DNA of 12,135 nt from an uncultured Lachnospiraceae bacterium (GCA_902489925.1 CABUBX010000058.1:1-12135); one strand, 5' to 3'; positions 1 through 7,559 are shown, numbered from the stretch's first letter. Notes: generated from the sequence alone by a model not told the origin. Translations and numbers: made by a program.

Positions 1-275
1 ACAGCCACACACTTTTCATCCCGGCAATACTGCCGCAGCCTGTCAAAGTTTCTGTCATCTGCATCAAGCTGGCTGACATCACTCGGATGAACACCGGCAG
101 CCGCGTAAATAAACGGATATTTTTTTGACAGTTCAATACTTCTTTTCGTGGAAGCCATATCTGCCCCCACATTGACAACATAACCGATACCCTGTCCGGC
201 AAGCTCTGCGAGCAGTTTTTCTCTGTCCTCATCAAATTGTTTATCGTCATAATGGGCATGTGAATCAAAAATCAT
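1..275 (-). CDS. tatD: TatD-family metal-dependent hydrolase, 5' part only
   Basis: This is the first 91 codons of a gene running off the left edge. The translation begins MIFDSHAHYDD; His6 and His8 form the HxH metal-binding pair that opens TatD-family TIM-barrel hydrolases. A further family-typical AAGVHPS segment (with another conserved His) lies near residue 64. TatD proteins are two-metal-dependent 3'-5' DNases/phosphoesterases of the cytosol, proposed to act in DNA turnover and repair; that role is family knowledge, not seen here. The start is fixed by AAGGAGG about 8 nt upstream of the ATG. It follows metG and the TRIC-type gene on the same strand, and the metG-tatD neighbourhood is common in Firmicutes. 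A terminator separates it from those genes, so it probably uses its own promoter at 299-328. The C-terminal two thirds are not visible. Confidence 0.9.
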   Translation of the reverse strand, partial: MIFDSHAHYDDKQFDEDREKLLAELAGQGIGYVVNVGADMASTKRSIELSKKYPFIYAAAGVHPSDVSQLDADDRNFDRLRQYCRDEKCVA

Positions 276-298
276 GTCTTTTCCTCCTTAATGTGTCA

Positions 299-328
299 AT
301 TTTACCACCGAAAAAGGCGGTATTTCAA
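299..328 (-). promoter_or_regulatory. Candidate sigma-A promoter for tatD, overlapping the upstream terminator
   Basis: Read on the minus strand, TTGAAA (328-323) is followed after 18 nt by TAAAAT (304-299). The -35 lies in the apical part of the terminator hairpin at 311-346. Transcription would start about 20 nt before the tatD ribosome binding site, giving a very short leader. It is a motif match only, but it solves the problem of how tatD is expressed behind a strong terminator. Confidence 0.45.
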
Positions 329-346
329 CTGAAATCCCGCCTTTTT
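311..346 (-). terminator. Intrinsic terminator after the metG/TRIC operon
   Basis: The arms 316-326 and 331-341 pair over 11 positions with one mismatch (t321/c336) around a 4-nt loop (327-330). They are flanked by A5 (311-315) and T5 (342-346), which extend the stem. On the minus strand the stem is followed by a run of five T, as expected for Rho-independent termination of the operon ending at 386. The flanking A/T runs make it potentially bidirectional. Confidence 0.85.
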
Positions 347-385
347 CATGAATCTTAAGTTTTTCTTTATAAAATCGTTACAGTC

Positions 386-1027
386 CTAACGTATTCTCGG
401 CAAATTCCATCGAAAATAAGCCGCAAGCATCCGAATCACAATGACAACCACCGCCCCTGTAATCATCGCCAGTGATTCCTCACCGATGGTTCGAAGCATC
501 ACAATACAGACAACCGCACCGGCTAAGGATGCCACAGCATATACATGCTTGACAAACACAAAAGGCATCTGCCCTGCCATCACATCCCGCATCATGCCGC
601 CGCCAATGCCGGTCACCATTCCGACAAAGATAAGCAAAAACGTACTTTTCATCTCACCCTGGGCAACCGCCGTATAGACACCGATAACCGTAAAAGCCCC
701 AAGACCGATAGCGTCCATCGTCAGCATCACTTTATCGTAAATCATCATCCAGCGGCTTTCAAGAAGCTTCTTATTAAAATAAACAATAAGAAAAAGCAGG
801 CTCGAAGTGACAATGGAGGATACGACAAACACAGGGTTTCTGAAAGTTCCCGGCGGATGGATTCCCAAAATCACATCACGGATAATTCCGCCGCCGATGG
901 CTGTTGTAATCCCCAGCACATTGACGCCGAAAATATCCATATTTTTATTAATACCAATGAGCGCCCCCGACGAGGCAAAAGCGACTGTTCCGATAATTTC
1001 TATAATATACTCAATCCACGCCGTCAT
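386..1027 (-). CDS. UPF0126/TRIC-type seven-helix membrane protein
   Basis: This 213-aa integral membrane protein has about seven hydrophobic segments. The family signature occurs twice, as GGGIIRDV (residues 45-52) and GGGMMRDV (142-149), one in each half, consistent with the internally duplicated UPF0126 (YadS/YicG) fold related to TRIC cation channels. Family members have been linked to cation conductance or small-molecule (glycine) transport. The substrate here cannot be deduced. Length is typical and both halves look intact. The start is supported by GGAGG about 8 nt upstream. It lies 24 nt behind metG on the same strand with no terminator between them, so it is almost certainly co-transcribed with metG, and it is followed by the terminator at 311-346. 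Why it travels with metG is not evident. Confidence 0.88.
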   Translation of the reverse strand: MTAWIEYIIEIIGTVAFASSGALIGINKNMDIFGVNVLGITTAIGGGIIRDVILGIHPPGTFRNPVFVVSSIVTSSLLFLIVYFNKKLLESRWMMIYDKVMLTMDAIGLGAFTVIGVYTAVAQGEMKSTFLLIFVGMVTGIGGGMMRDVMAGQMPFVFVKHVYAVASLAGAVVCIVMLRTIGEESLAMITGAVVVIVIRMLAAYFRWNLPRIR

Positions 1028-1051
1028 TGGTTTATGCCTCCAAAATACCTC

Positions 1052-3007
1052 TTAGCAGATTTCGGCACCGGACGGCATTGCCTTTTCAGGCACCATCAGT
1101 GATAAATTGCCTTCTGCATCCTCTGCACAAAGCAGCATACCTTCGGACAGCACACCGGCAAGCTTTGCAGGCTTTAAGTTGACAACAACCATCACCTTTT
1201 TGCCAACCATCTCCTCCGGTGTATAATGACCTTTAATACCGGATACAATCTGCTTCACCTGTGAACCAATCTTCACCTGTGAACAGAGCAGTTTTTTAGA
1301 CTTCTTCACAGCTTCACAGGCGATAATCTCTCCAACCTGAAACTGTAACTTTTCAAAATCATCAAATGTAATCTCTGCCTTCGGCTCAATGTCAATAACC
1401 GGTTCTTCCTTTTCTTCCGGCTGAGCATTCGCCTTATTCATCGCTTCAACCTTCTCAAGCACTTCCTTCACATCAAGACGTGCGAACAAAATTTCCGGCT
1501 TTTCAACAACCTTAATGCCTGTCTCAAGACGGCCGAACATATCCAATTTCTCAAAATCTCTCTCCTGTGTGTTCAACTGATTTAAAATCTTTTCTGATGT
1601 TTCAGGGAGAAAGGCTTCAAGGCAAATTGCCGCAATTCTGATGCCTTCCATCAGGTTGTACAGCACTGTTGCCAGTCTGTCCTTCTTGGACTCATCTTTT
1701 GCAAGTACCCATGGCTCTGTCTCGTCGATATATTTGTTGCAGCGGCGAAGTAATGTAAATACTTCAGAAATCGCATCAGCCACACGAAGCTTGTCCATCT
1801 TTGCTGCCGCACGCTTAGGTGTATCCAAAGCGATGGCTTTAAGCTCATCATCGACAGGTTCACTTACGCCCGGATTTGTTACAACACCGCCAAAATACTT
1901 ATTGTTCATAGAAATTGTACGGTTTACAAGATTGCCTAAAATGTTGGCAAGGTCAGAGTTCATGCGCTCAACCATCAACTCCCATGTAATAGAGCCGTCA
2001 TTGTCAAACGGCATCTCATGCAGTACAAAATAACGTACGGCATCGACACCGAACATATTCACAAGGTCATCGGCATAAATTACATTACCCTTAGACTTAC
2101 TCATCTTGCCTTCACCGACTAAAAGCCACGGATGTCCGAATACCTGCTTTGGCAGCGGAAGATTAAGCGCCATCAGCATAATCGGCCAGTAAATTGTATG
2201 GAAACGAATAATGTCCTTACCGATGAGGTGTAAATCTGCCGGCCAGTATTTCTCAAAAAGCGCGTCATTGTCACCGTCCAAGTCATAGCCAAGACCTGTG
2301 ATATAGTTGCTTAACGCATCAATCCACACATAAACAACATGTTTAGGGTCAAAATCTACAGGAATACCCCATGAAAAACTTGTTCTTGATACACATAAAT
2401 CCTGAAGTCCCGGAAGAAGGAAGTTGTTCATCATCTCATTCTTTCTTGATTCCGGCTGAATAAATTCAGGATGCTCGTTGATATACTGAATCAATCTGTC
2501 AGCATATTTGCTCAGCTTAAAGAAATAAGCCTCCTCCTTTGCACTGACAACCTCGCGTCCGCAATCCGGGCACTTGCCATCTACAAGCTGGCTTTCCGTA
2601 AAGAAGGATTCACACGGTGTACAATACTTGCCCTCATAGTAGCCCTTATAAATGTCACCCTGCTCATAAAGCTTTTTGAAAATCTTTTGTACCTGCTTTT
2701 CATGATACTCATCTGTTGTACGAATAAATTTGTCATAAGAAGTATTCATCAAATCCCAAATATTCTTAATCTCACCCGCAACACCGTCAACAAATGCTTT
2801 TGGTGTCACGCCGGCTTCCTCTGCCTTAATCTCAATCTTTTGTCCATGCTCGTCAGTACCTGTCTGGAAACGTACATCATATCCCTGCTGACGTTTAAAG
2901 CGTGCGATACTGTCTGCCAATACAGCTTCATAAGTATTGCCGATGTGCGGTTTACCTGATGTATACGCAATCGCTGTCGTAATATAATATGGTTTCTTAG
3001 TCATCAT
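1052..3007 (-). CDS. metG: Methionyl-tRNA synthetase with C-terminal tRNA-binding domain
   Basis: This 651-aa cytosolic enzyme charges tRNA-Met with methionine using ATP. The class I signatures are present: HIGN (residues 21-24, HIGH motif) preceded by the Rossmann strand, and KMSKS at 301-305. The connective peptide has a zinc-knuckle pair, C129-x2-C132 and C146-x2-C149. The anticodon-binding helical domain follows. A linker rich in E/P leads to an OB-fold EMAPII-like tRNA-binding domain at about 545-651, which in this family also dimerises the enzyme. Domain order and length match Bacillus/Clostridium MetRS. Two ATGs are adjacent at the start (3007 and 3004); the AGAGGA site is better spaced from the second, so the true protein may be one residue shorter. 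The 5' leader from the predicted promoter is only about 46 nt, too short for a T-box. The UPF0126 gene follows after 24 nt. Confidence 0.97.
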   Translation of the reverse strand: MMTKKPYYITTAIAYTSGKPHIGNTYEAVLADSIARFKRQQGYDVRFQTGTDEHGQKIEIKAEEAGVTPKAFVDGVAGEIKNIWDLMNTSYDKFIRTTDEYHEKQVQKIFKKLYEQGDIYKGYYEGKYCTPCESFFTESQLVDGKCPDCGREVVSAKEEAYFFKLSKYADRLIQYINEHPEFIQPESRKNEMMNNFLLPGLQDLCVSRTSFSWGIPVDFDPKHVVYVWIDALSNYITGLGYDLDGDNDALFEKYWPADLHLIGKDIIRFHTIYWPIMLMALNLPLPKQVFGHPWLLVGEGKMSKSKGNVIYADDLVNMFGVDAVRYFVLHEMPFDNDGSITWELMVERMNSDLANILGNLVNRTISMNNKYFGGVVTNPGVSEPVDDELKAIALDTPKRAAAKMDKLRVADAISEVFTLLRRCNKYIDETEPWVLAKDESKKDRLATVLYNLMEGIRIAAICLEAFLPETSEKILNQLNTQERDFEKLDMFGRLETGIKVVEKPEILFARLDVKEVLEKVEAMNKANAQPEEKEEPVIDIEPKAEITFDDFEKLQFQVGEIIACEAVKKSKKLLCSQVKIGSQVKQIVSGIKGHYTPEEMVGKKVMVVVNLKPAKLAGVLSEGMLLCAEDAEGNLSLMVPEKAMPSGAEIC

Positions 3008-3060
3008 ATATTCCTCTTTCTTTTAAAATCTTCGTCTTTTCGCAAAATGGCGTTACTCCT

Positions 3061-3089
3061 ATTATAATATATAGAAATATGAATATCAA
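3061..3089 (-). promoter_or_regulatory. Sigma-A promoter for metG operon
   Basis: On the minus strand TTGATA (3089-3084), a 17-nt spacer and a consensus TATAAT (3066-3061) are present. The predicted start is near 3054, leaving a leader of about 46 nt before metG. The divergent nrdJ promoter lies just to the right, with its -35 at 3126. Confidence 0.75.
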
Positions 3090-3125
3090 TGCTGTTTTGT
3101 AATTCTTTTTTTATACAATGTCCGC

Positions 3126-3154
3126 TTGCCATCCACTATATATTGTGGTATTAT
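3126..3154 (+). promoter_or_regulatory. Sigma-A promoter for nrdJ
   Basis: TTGCCA (3126-3131) and TATTAT (3149-3154) are separated by exactly 17 nt, each one base off consensus. The predicted start is near 3161, giving a leader of about 72 nt. The spacer is occupied by NrdR box 1 (3133-3148), so repressor and RNA polymerase would compete for the same DNA. Confidence 0.6.
3133..3148. promoter_or_regulatory. NrdR box 1 (near-consensus)
   Basis: CCACTATATATTGTGG matches the known NrdR palindrome acaCwAtATaTwGtgt at every position except the two outermost. NrdR is the ATP/dATP-sensing zinc-ribbon/ATP-cone repressor of ribonucleotide reductase genes. The box sits inside the nrdJ promoter spacer, the expected place for a repressor site. 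Confidence 0.75.
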
Positions 3155-3173
3155 TTTCAATGTAGTTTTAAAA

Positions 3174-3189
3174 ATGCTATATATAGTTA
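3174..3189. promoter_or_regulatory. NrdR box 2 (core match)
   Basis: The 10-bp palindrome CTATATATAG (3177-3186) fits the core CwAtATaTwG of the NrdR box; the flanks (atg/tta) are poorer. It starts 41 bp downstream of box 1, close to four helical turns, so both lie on the same DNA face, as tandem NrdR sites normally do. It falls about 15 bp downstream of the predicted start. The AT-rich surroundings mean it could be chance on its own; the pairing with box 1 is what supports it. Confidence 0.55.
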
Positions 3190-3232
3190 CCATAATATAT
3201 ACTGCCACATAATTTTAAAAAAGGAGATTATC

Positions 3233-5515
3233 ATGAATATGACTGAAAAAGAATGGCTGGGCAGCGAAAACCAGCTTGGCATCGACATCTGGAAAAATAA
3301 GTATTGTTATGAAAATGAAAACTTTGAGCATTGGCTTGACCGCATATGCGACGGTGACAAGGAAGTTATCGAGCTTGTCAAAGCAAAGAAGTTTTTATTC
3401 GGCGGAAGGATTCTCTCAAACCGCGGGCTTCAAAATGACGGCAAGAAAGTCAGCCTGTCCAATTGTTATGTGATTGCCCCGCCTGAGGATGAGATTGAGA
3501 GCATTTTCGAATGTGCCACAAAGCTTGCAAGAACCTACAGCTACGGCGGCGGCTGCGGTGTTGATATTTCCAAATTAAGCCCAAGAGGCGCGCGCATCAA
3601 CAATGCCGCAAAGCATACAAGCGGTTCTGTTTCATTTATGGAGTTATATTCTCTTGTCACAGAACTAATCGGACAAAACGGACGGCGCGGTGCCCTGATG
3701 ATTTCTATTGATTGCTCACACCCTGACATCGAAGAATTTATCCAGCTTAAAACAGACTTAAACAAAGTCACTAAGGCCAACATTTCCATCCGCATAAACA
3801 GCGCCTTTATGACCGCGGTTAAAGAAAATAAAGACTATCTGCTTCACTTCACAAGAAAAGAAACCGGTGAAGAAATCAAACGTCTCGTCAATGCCCGTGA
3901 GCTTTTCCGCCGCATTGCCGAAACGAATTGGGATTTTGCAGAGCCGGGCGCGCTTTTCTGGGATAGAATCAAATCGTGGAATCTTCTTTCAAACACTGAA
4001 GAATTTTCTTATGCCGGCGTTAATCCGTGTGCCGAGGAACCTTTGCCTGCCGGCGGCAGCTGCCTTCTCGGAAGCATGAACCTGTCTGAATTTGTATTAA
4101 ACCCATTTACAGACAACGCCTCCTTCGACTTTGACGAGTTTAAACGCTGTGTCAAAACCTGTGTCGGCGCCTTAAATAATGTCCTTGACGAAGGTCTTCC
4201 GCTTCATCCGCTGCCTGAACAAAGAGAAAGTGTTGCGGCATGGCGTCAGATTGGCCTTGGCATTATGGGGCTTGCCGATATGCTCTTAAAGCTCGGTTTG
4301 ACTTACGGTGAACCTGATGCTGTCGAGCTTTGCAGCCGCATCGGCTTTGCGATGGCTGACTCTGCCATTGCCGCTTCCGCACTTTTAGCTAAAGATGAAG
4401 GCGCTTATCCGAAATGTAATATTGATGAGGTTATGTCCACACCGTTTTTTATGGCAAACACCTCCGAGGGAACTGCTGCATTAGTCAAAAAATACGGTCT
4501 CAGAAATTCACAGCTTTTGACAATCGCACCGACCGGTACACTCTCAACAATGCTCGGCATCTCCGGCGGCATCGAGCCAATCTATGCCAACTTCTATGAG
4601 AGAAAGACAGAATCTCTCCACGGCACAGATGTTTATTACAAGGTTTACACACCGATTGTCAAACAGTACATGCATGATTTCAACATAAGCGACGATGCTT
4701 ATCTGCCGCCGTTTTTTGTCACTGCAATGACATTGGATTACCGTCAGCGCATCAATATGCAGGCTGCATGGCAGGAACACATCGACGCTTCCATCAGCTC
4801 AACGGTCAATGTGCCAAATTCCTTCACCGTAGAGGAAACCGAAAGCCTCTACATGTATGCATATGACTGCGGCTTAAAAGGCGTGACTATCTACCGCGAC
4901 GGCTGCAAGCGTACAGGCATCCTCTCCTCTGAGGCAACAAAGTCAGTCACAGCAGGCGACGGACTTGCCCGCGGCGAAATTATCCTCGTCACCGATGATG
5001 TCATTGGCAAAAAGAGAAAGCTGATTACCGGATGCGGTAGTCTCCACTGCATCGCTCTTTTTGACCCGAACACAGGCGCCCTTTTAGAGACTTACCTCAG
5101 CAAAGGCTCAACCGGCGGCTGCAACAATTTTATGATTGGTCTTTCACGAATGATTTCCATCAGTGCCCGCGGCGGTATTGATATTTACACGATTATCGAC
5201 CAGTTAAATTCCACAGGCTCTTGCCCGTCTTATACTGTTCGCCGTGCTACAAAGCAGGATACAAGCAAAGGCTCATGCTGTCCTATGGCTGTCGGCAACG
5301 CCCTGCTTGACATGTATAAAGAAGTGCAGGCTGAGCTTGCCGCAAAAGAAGCCTCTGTAAAAGCCGAGGCCACACCGCCTAAAAAAGCGCCAAAACCAAA
5401 GGCTGTGAAAAACGTCAACAAAGAAAGTATTCTATGCCCTCAGTGCGGTGAGCCTCTCGTTTTCGAGGGTGGCTGTAATATATGCAAAAGCTGCGGCTGG
5501 AGTAAATGTTTTTAA
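3233..5515 (+). CDS. nrdJ: Adenosylcobalamin-dependent (class II) ribonucleotide reductase
   Basis: A 760-aa cytosolic enzyme that reduces ribonucleotides to deoxyribonucleotides using a thiyl radical generated from coenzyme B12, so it works without oxygen. Family residues are visible: redox cysteine C78 in SNCYV; N264-P-C266-A-E268, holding the radical cysteine with its Asn and Glu partners; second redox cysteine C277, eleven residues on as in other class II enzymes; and the APTGTLS loop near 432-438. No ATP-cone precedes the barrel. A TSCPD-type domain (about 595-700, with CGSLHC and GSCCPMAVGNALLDM) follows, then a Lys/Pro/Ala linker and a zinc-ribbon-like tail with C735, C738, C748, C751, C754 and C759, probably the re-reduction tail. 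The start chosen is the ATG preceded by AAGGAG at 6-7 nt. An in-frame upstream ATG at 3089 is rejected because it would put the promoter and NrdR boxes inside the gene. Confidence 0.95.
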   Translation: MNMTEKEWLGSENQLGIDIWKNKYCYENENFEHWLDRICDGDKEVIELVKAKKFLFGGRILSNRGLQNDGKKVSLSNCYVIAPPEDEIESIFECATKLARTYSYGGGCGVDISKLSPRGARINNAAKHTSGSVSFMELYSLVTELIGQNGRRGALMISIDCSHPDIEEFIQLKTDLNKVTKANISIRINSAFMTAVKENKDYLLHFTRKETGEEIKRLVNARELFRRIAETNWDFAEPGALFWDRIKSWNLLSNTEEFSYAGVNPCAEEPLPAGGSCLLGSMNLSEFVLNPFTDNASFDFDEFKRCVKTCVGALNNVLDEGLPLHPLPEQRESVAAWRQIGLGIMGLADMLLKLGLTYGEPDAVELCSRIGFAMADSAIAASALLAKDEGAYPKCNIDEVMSTPFFMANTSEGTAALVKKYGLRNSQLLTIAPTGTLSTMLGISGGIEPIYANFYERKTESLHGTDVYYKVYTPIVKQYMHDFNISDDAYLPPFFVTAMTLDYRQRINMQAAWQEHIDASISSTVNVPNSFTVEETESLYMYAYDCGLKGVTIYRDGCKRTGILSSEATKSVTAGDGLARGEIILVTDDVIGKKRKLITGCGSLHCIALFDPNTGALLETYLSKGSTGGCNNFMIGLSRMISISARGGIDIYTIIDQLNSTGSCPSYTVRRATKQDTSKGSCCPMAVGNALLDMYKEVQAELAAKEASVKAEATPPKKAPKPKAVKNVNKESILCPQCGEPLVFEGGCNICKSCGWSKCF

Positions 5516-5557
5516 CATATAACGCATGATATCTTTTCTTTTGGAGAAAATATACGG

Positions 5558-5580
5558 CAGGGGTCAGTAATTGACCCCTG
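5558..5580. repeat. Short perfect hairpin in leader of the DUF885 gene
   Basis: CAGGGGTCA (5558-5566) and TGACCCCTG (5572-5580) form a perfect 9-bp stem with a 5-nt loop. No T-run follows on either strand, so it is not a standard intrinsic terminator. It lies 10 nt upstream of the ribosome binding site of the next gene and could be an mRNA-stabilising or processing hairpin, or a dispersed short palindrome. Confidence 0.6.
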
Positions 5581-5604
5581 TACGACTAAAAAGGAGGTCT
5601 TTTT

Positions 5605-7380
5605 ATGAAGCCTTTAAAGAAACGAATCACCGCCATCGGCTGCGTGCTTGTCCTGACCGCTGCCTGGCTCTACGGCTGCGCAAAACCTGCGGCTTCTCCT
5701 GCCGCGCCATCCCCATTTCAACAGCTGACCGATGAACTTTTTAAAGAAACTTTTTCATCCGATGCGCTGTCAACCCATTTTTATCTGAAAAATCCCGAAA
5801 ACTACGGCATCACCTTAGATGAATATACGTTTGGACGCTTCAGTGTTGACGAGCTTTCCGACTCTGTCAGCGAAAATAAAGCGTACATCAAAAAGCTTGA
5901 AGCCATCGACGATAACACCTTGTCCGAGGATGAAAAACTGACAAAGGAAATTCTCATTGATTCACTGCAGGCAGCCGCAAACCTTAATCAGTATCCGCTG
6001 CTTCATGAACCTGTGAATCCGCTGACCGGTCAGCAGGCTATGCTGCCGATTCTTGCAAATGAATATACATTTTACACTCAGGAGGATGTGGAACACTATC
6101 TGACACTGCTTGAAGATACAAAGCCTTTCTTTGAAAGTATTCTTGAATTTGAGCAGGCGAAGGCAAAAAACGGCACCTTTATGACAGAGGCTGTTTTAGA
6201 TGATGTCCTCGCCCAGTGCAAAAGCTTTGCCGGAAAACCTGAGGATAACCTGATGGTCACAACCTTTGCAAACAAGCTTGACACCGAGCTTCCTGATTTA
6301 GATGAAAAAACAAAAACAGACTATATTGACAGAAACAAGGCTGCCGTTGCAAAATACGTCATTCCTGCTTACGAGACACTCTACGACGGACTTGCGGGGC
6401 TTCGTGACCAATGCAGCACTAAAGGTCCTTTATGCAGCTACAAAAACGGCTCAGACTACTACGAATCGCTTATTCAGGCAAACACAGGCACTTCGATGAC
6501 ATCCGGTGAAATGGCTTCTTTACTTGAAGAAAAAATGCAGGAAGCCATCTTACAGCTTTCTCTTGTAGCTTCCACAGATTCTTCATTTATTGCTGCCTTC
6601 TCCAACGGCGAGGTCAATGAGCTTAAAGATACTCCGGAGGCCATCCTTCAAAATCTTTGTCAGCTTATTAAAAATGATTTTCCTGAAGCTGCAGAGGTTT
6701 CTTACACAGTGAAATATGTGGATGAAGCTTTGAGAGAATATTTGTCCCCGGCATTTTATATCAATCCGCCGATTGACGACTTCAAAACGAATAAAATTTA
6801 TATTAATGCAGCCCCATCCGAAACCGAAGATATTGTCAATCTTTTCACAACTTTAGCTCATGAAGGCTACCCGGGACACCTTTATCAAAGCACTTATTAT
6901 CGAAACACAAATCCCGATAAAATACGTTTTGCCCTGGATTACCCCGGTTATTCGGAAGGCTGGGCAACCTATGTGGAAATGCTCTCCTACGATTGGGCTT
7001 ACGAAGCATCAGGCAGTAATGCCGCTGCCTTCATGCGCGCAAATCAGCAGCTTTCCCTCTATCTCTCAGCCCGTGTCGATATCGGTATTCACGGCGAAGG
7101 CTGGACAAGGGCAGATTTAAAACAGTATCTCGGTGACAACGGCTTTATCAATGAAGACGAATATGTTGATTTTCTCTATAATATTGTCCTTCAGTCACCG
7201 GCAAACTATCAATCTTACGCTGTTGGCAGCATTATGTTTGAAACACTCCGCGAAAAGGCTGAGGATGCCCTTGATGACAAATTTGACGCGAAGGAGTTTC
7301 ACAAATTCATTCTTGAAATCGGTCCCGCACCTTTTGATACGATTGAAAACTATATGCAGCGATGGATTGAAGCCCAGTAA
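5605..7380 (+). CDS. DUF885-family lipoprotein, putative zinc metallopeptidase
   Basis: A 591-aa predicted cell-surface lipoprotein. The N-terminus has basic residues KKR, a hydrophobic stretch and the lipobox LYGC with the lipidated cysteine at residue 25, then an Ala/Pro/Ser linker. The rest is a mostly helical DUF885 domain. The family motif H419-E-G-Y-P-G-H425 and the downstream SEGWATYVE (E451, E458) resemble an HExxxH gluzincin-like zinc site. Family members are annotated as uncharacterised or as peptidase-like; a role in peptide degradation outside the membrane is inference. Length matches full-length members and no truncation is seen. The start is set by AAGGAGG 8 nt upstream of the ATG. 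It lies 89 nt behind nrdJ with no clear terminator or promoter in between, so it may be partly read through from nrdJ. No functional link to either neighbour is apparent. Confidence 0.88.
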   Translation: MKPLKKRITAIGCVLVLTAAWLYGCAKPAASPAAPSPFQQLTDELFKETFSSDALSTHFYLKNPENYGITLDEYTFGRFSVDELSDSVSENKAYIKKLEAIDDNTLSEDEKLTKEILIDSLQAAANLNQYPLLHEPVNPLTGQQAMLPILANEYTFYTQEDVEHYLTLLEDTKPFFESILEFEQAKAKNGTFMTEAVLDDVLAQCKSFAGKPEDNLMVTTFANKLDTELPDLDEKTKTDYIDRNKAAVAKYVIPAYETLYDGLAGLRDQCSTKGPLCSYKNGSDYYESLIQANTGTSMTSGEMASLLEEKMQEAILQLSLVASTDSSFIAAFSNGEVNELKDTPEAILQNLCQLIKNDFPEAAEVSYTVKYVDEALREYLSPAFYINPPIDDFKTNKIYINAAPSETEDIVNLFTTLAHEGYPGHLYQSTYYRNTNPDKIRFALDYPGYSEGWATYVEMLSYDWAYEASGSNAAAFMRANQQLSLYLSARVDIGIHGEGWTRADLKQYLGDNGFINEDEYVDFLYNIVLQSPANYQSYAVGSIMFETLREKAEDALDDKFDAKEFHKFILEIGPAPFDTIENYMQRWIEAQ

Positions 7381-7403
7381 TTACAAATATTCTGTGAATT
7401 TTT

Positions 7404-7419
7404 TGTCAAGTTATTGACA
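7404..7419. promoter_or_regulatory. Inverted repeat overlapping the pckA -35 (Rex-like operator)
   Basis: TGTCAA-gtta-TTGACA is a perfect 6-bp inverted repeat with a 4-nt centre. Its layout resembles the redox-sensing repressor Rex site (TTGTnAA-N4-TTnACAA), differing from the common clostridial form at the inner C/G pair and one outer base. The right half is the TTGACA -35 hexamer, so a bound regulator would block the promoter. Rex assignment is inference. Confidence 0.4.
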
Positions 7420-7442
7420 TTTACAAAGATATATCTTACTAT
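7414..7442 (+). promoter_or_regulatory. Candidate promoter P1 for pckA
   Basis: A consensus TTGACA (7414-7419), a 17-nt spacer and TACTAT (7437-7442). The start would be near 7449, leaving a leader of about 110 nt that includes the hairpin at 7509-7526. Confidence 0.5.
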
Positions 7443-7492
7443 TAACGTGCTGAGGTTTTTAGAGTACAGTATTCACCGCTCTTATAAGCCTC

Positions 7493-7501
7493 TGTTATAA
7501 T
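7493..7501 (+). promoter_or_regulatory. Candidate extended -10 promoter P2 for pckA
   Basis: TGTTATAAT is a perfect extended -10 element. No convincing -35 is found 16-18 nt upstream, which extended -10 promoters can tolerate. The start would be near 7508, right at the edge of the 7509-7526 inverted repeat. Confidence 0.45.
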
Positions 7502-7508
7502 CAATCAT

Positions 7509-7526
7509 GATGTGCTCACGCACATC
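7509..7526. promoter_or_regulatory. Inverted repeat in pckA leader
   Basis: GATGTGC-tcac-GCACATC is a perfect 7-bp inverted repeat with a 4-nt centre. It lies at the predicted P2 start, 34 nt upstream of the pckA ATG. It may be an operator or, in RNA, a 5' stabilising hairpin. No known binding-site family was recognised. Confidence 0.45.
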
Positions 7527-7559
7527 TACATAAAACAAATTCCACAGGGAGGAAGCATT

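Noticed and set aside
271..299. TTGACA (minus strand, 299-294) as -35 of a tatD promoter
   Set aside because: A -10 at the right distance would fall on the tatD start codon (CATGAT), which makes no sense for a gene with a good ribosome binding site.
545..1102. 185-codon plus-strand ORF opposite the UPF0126 gene
   Set aside because: It is antisense to a clear family member, has a His/Asn/Lys-rich composition typical of a shadow frame, and lacks a ribosome site.
3008..3060. T-box leader for metG
   Set aside because: The leader from the strong promoter is about 46 nt, far too short for a T-box, and no T-box-like sequence is seen.
3089..3232. N-terminal extension of nrdJ from an upstream in-frame ATG
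   Set aside because: No ribosome site precedes 3089, the added residues are low-complexity and unlike the family, and the region holds the promoter and NrdR boxes. The ATG at 3233 has AAGGAG correctly spaced.
3090..3232. Cobalamin riboswitch upstream of the B12-dependent reductase
   Set aside because: No B12-box-like sequence or multi-stem leader is visible, and the predicted leader is only about 72 nt.
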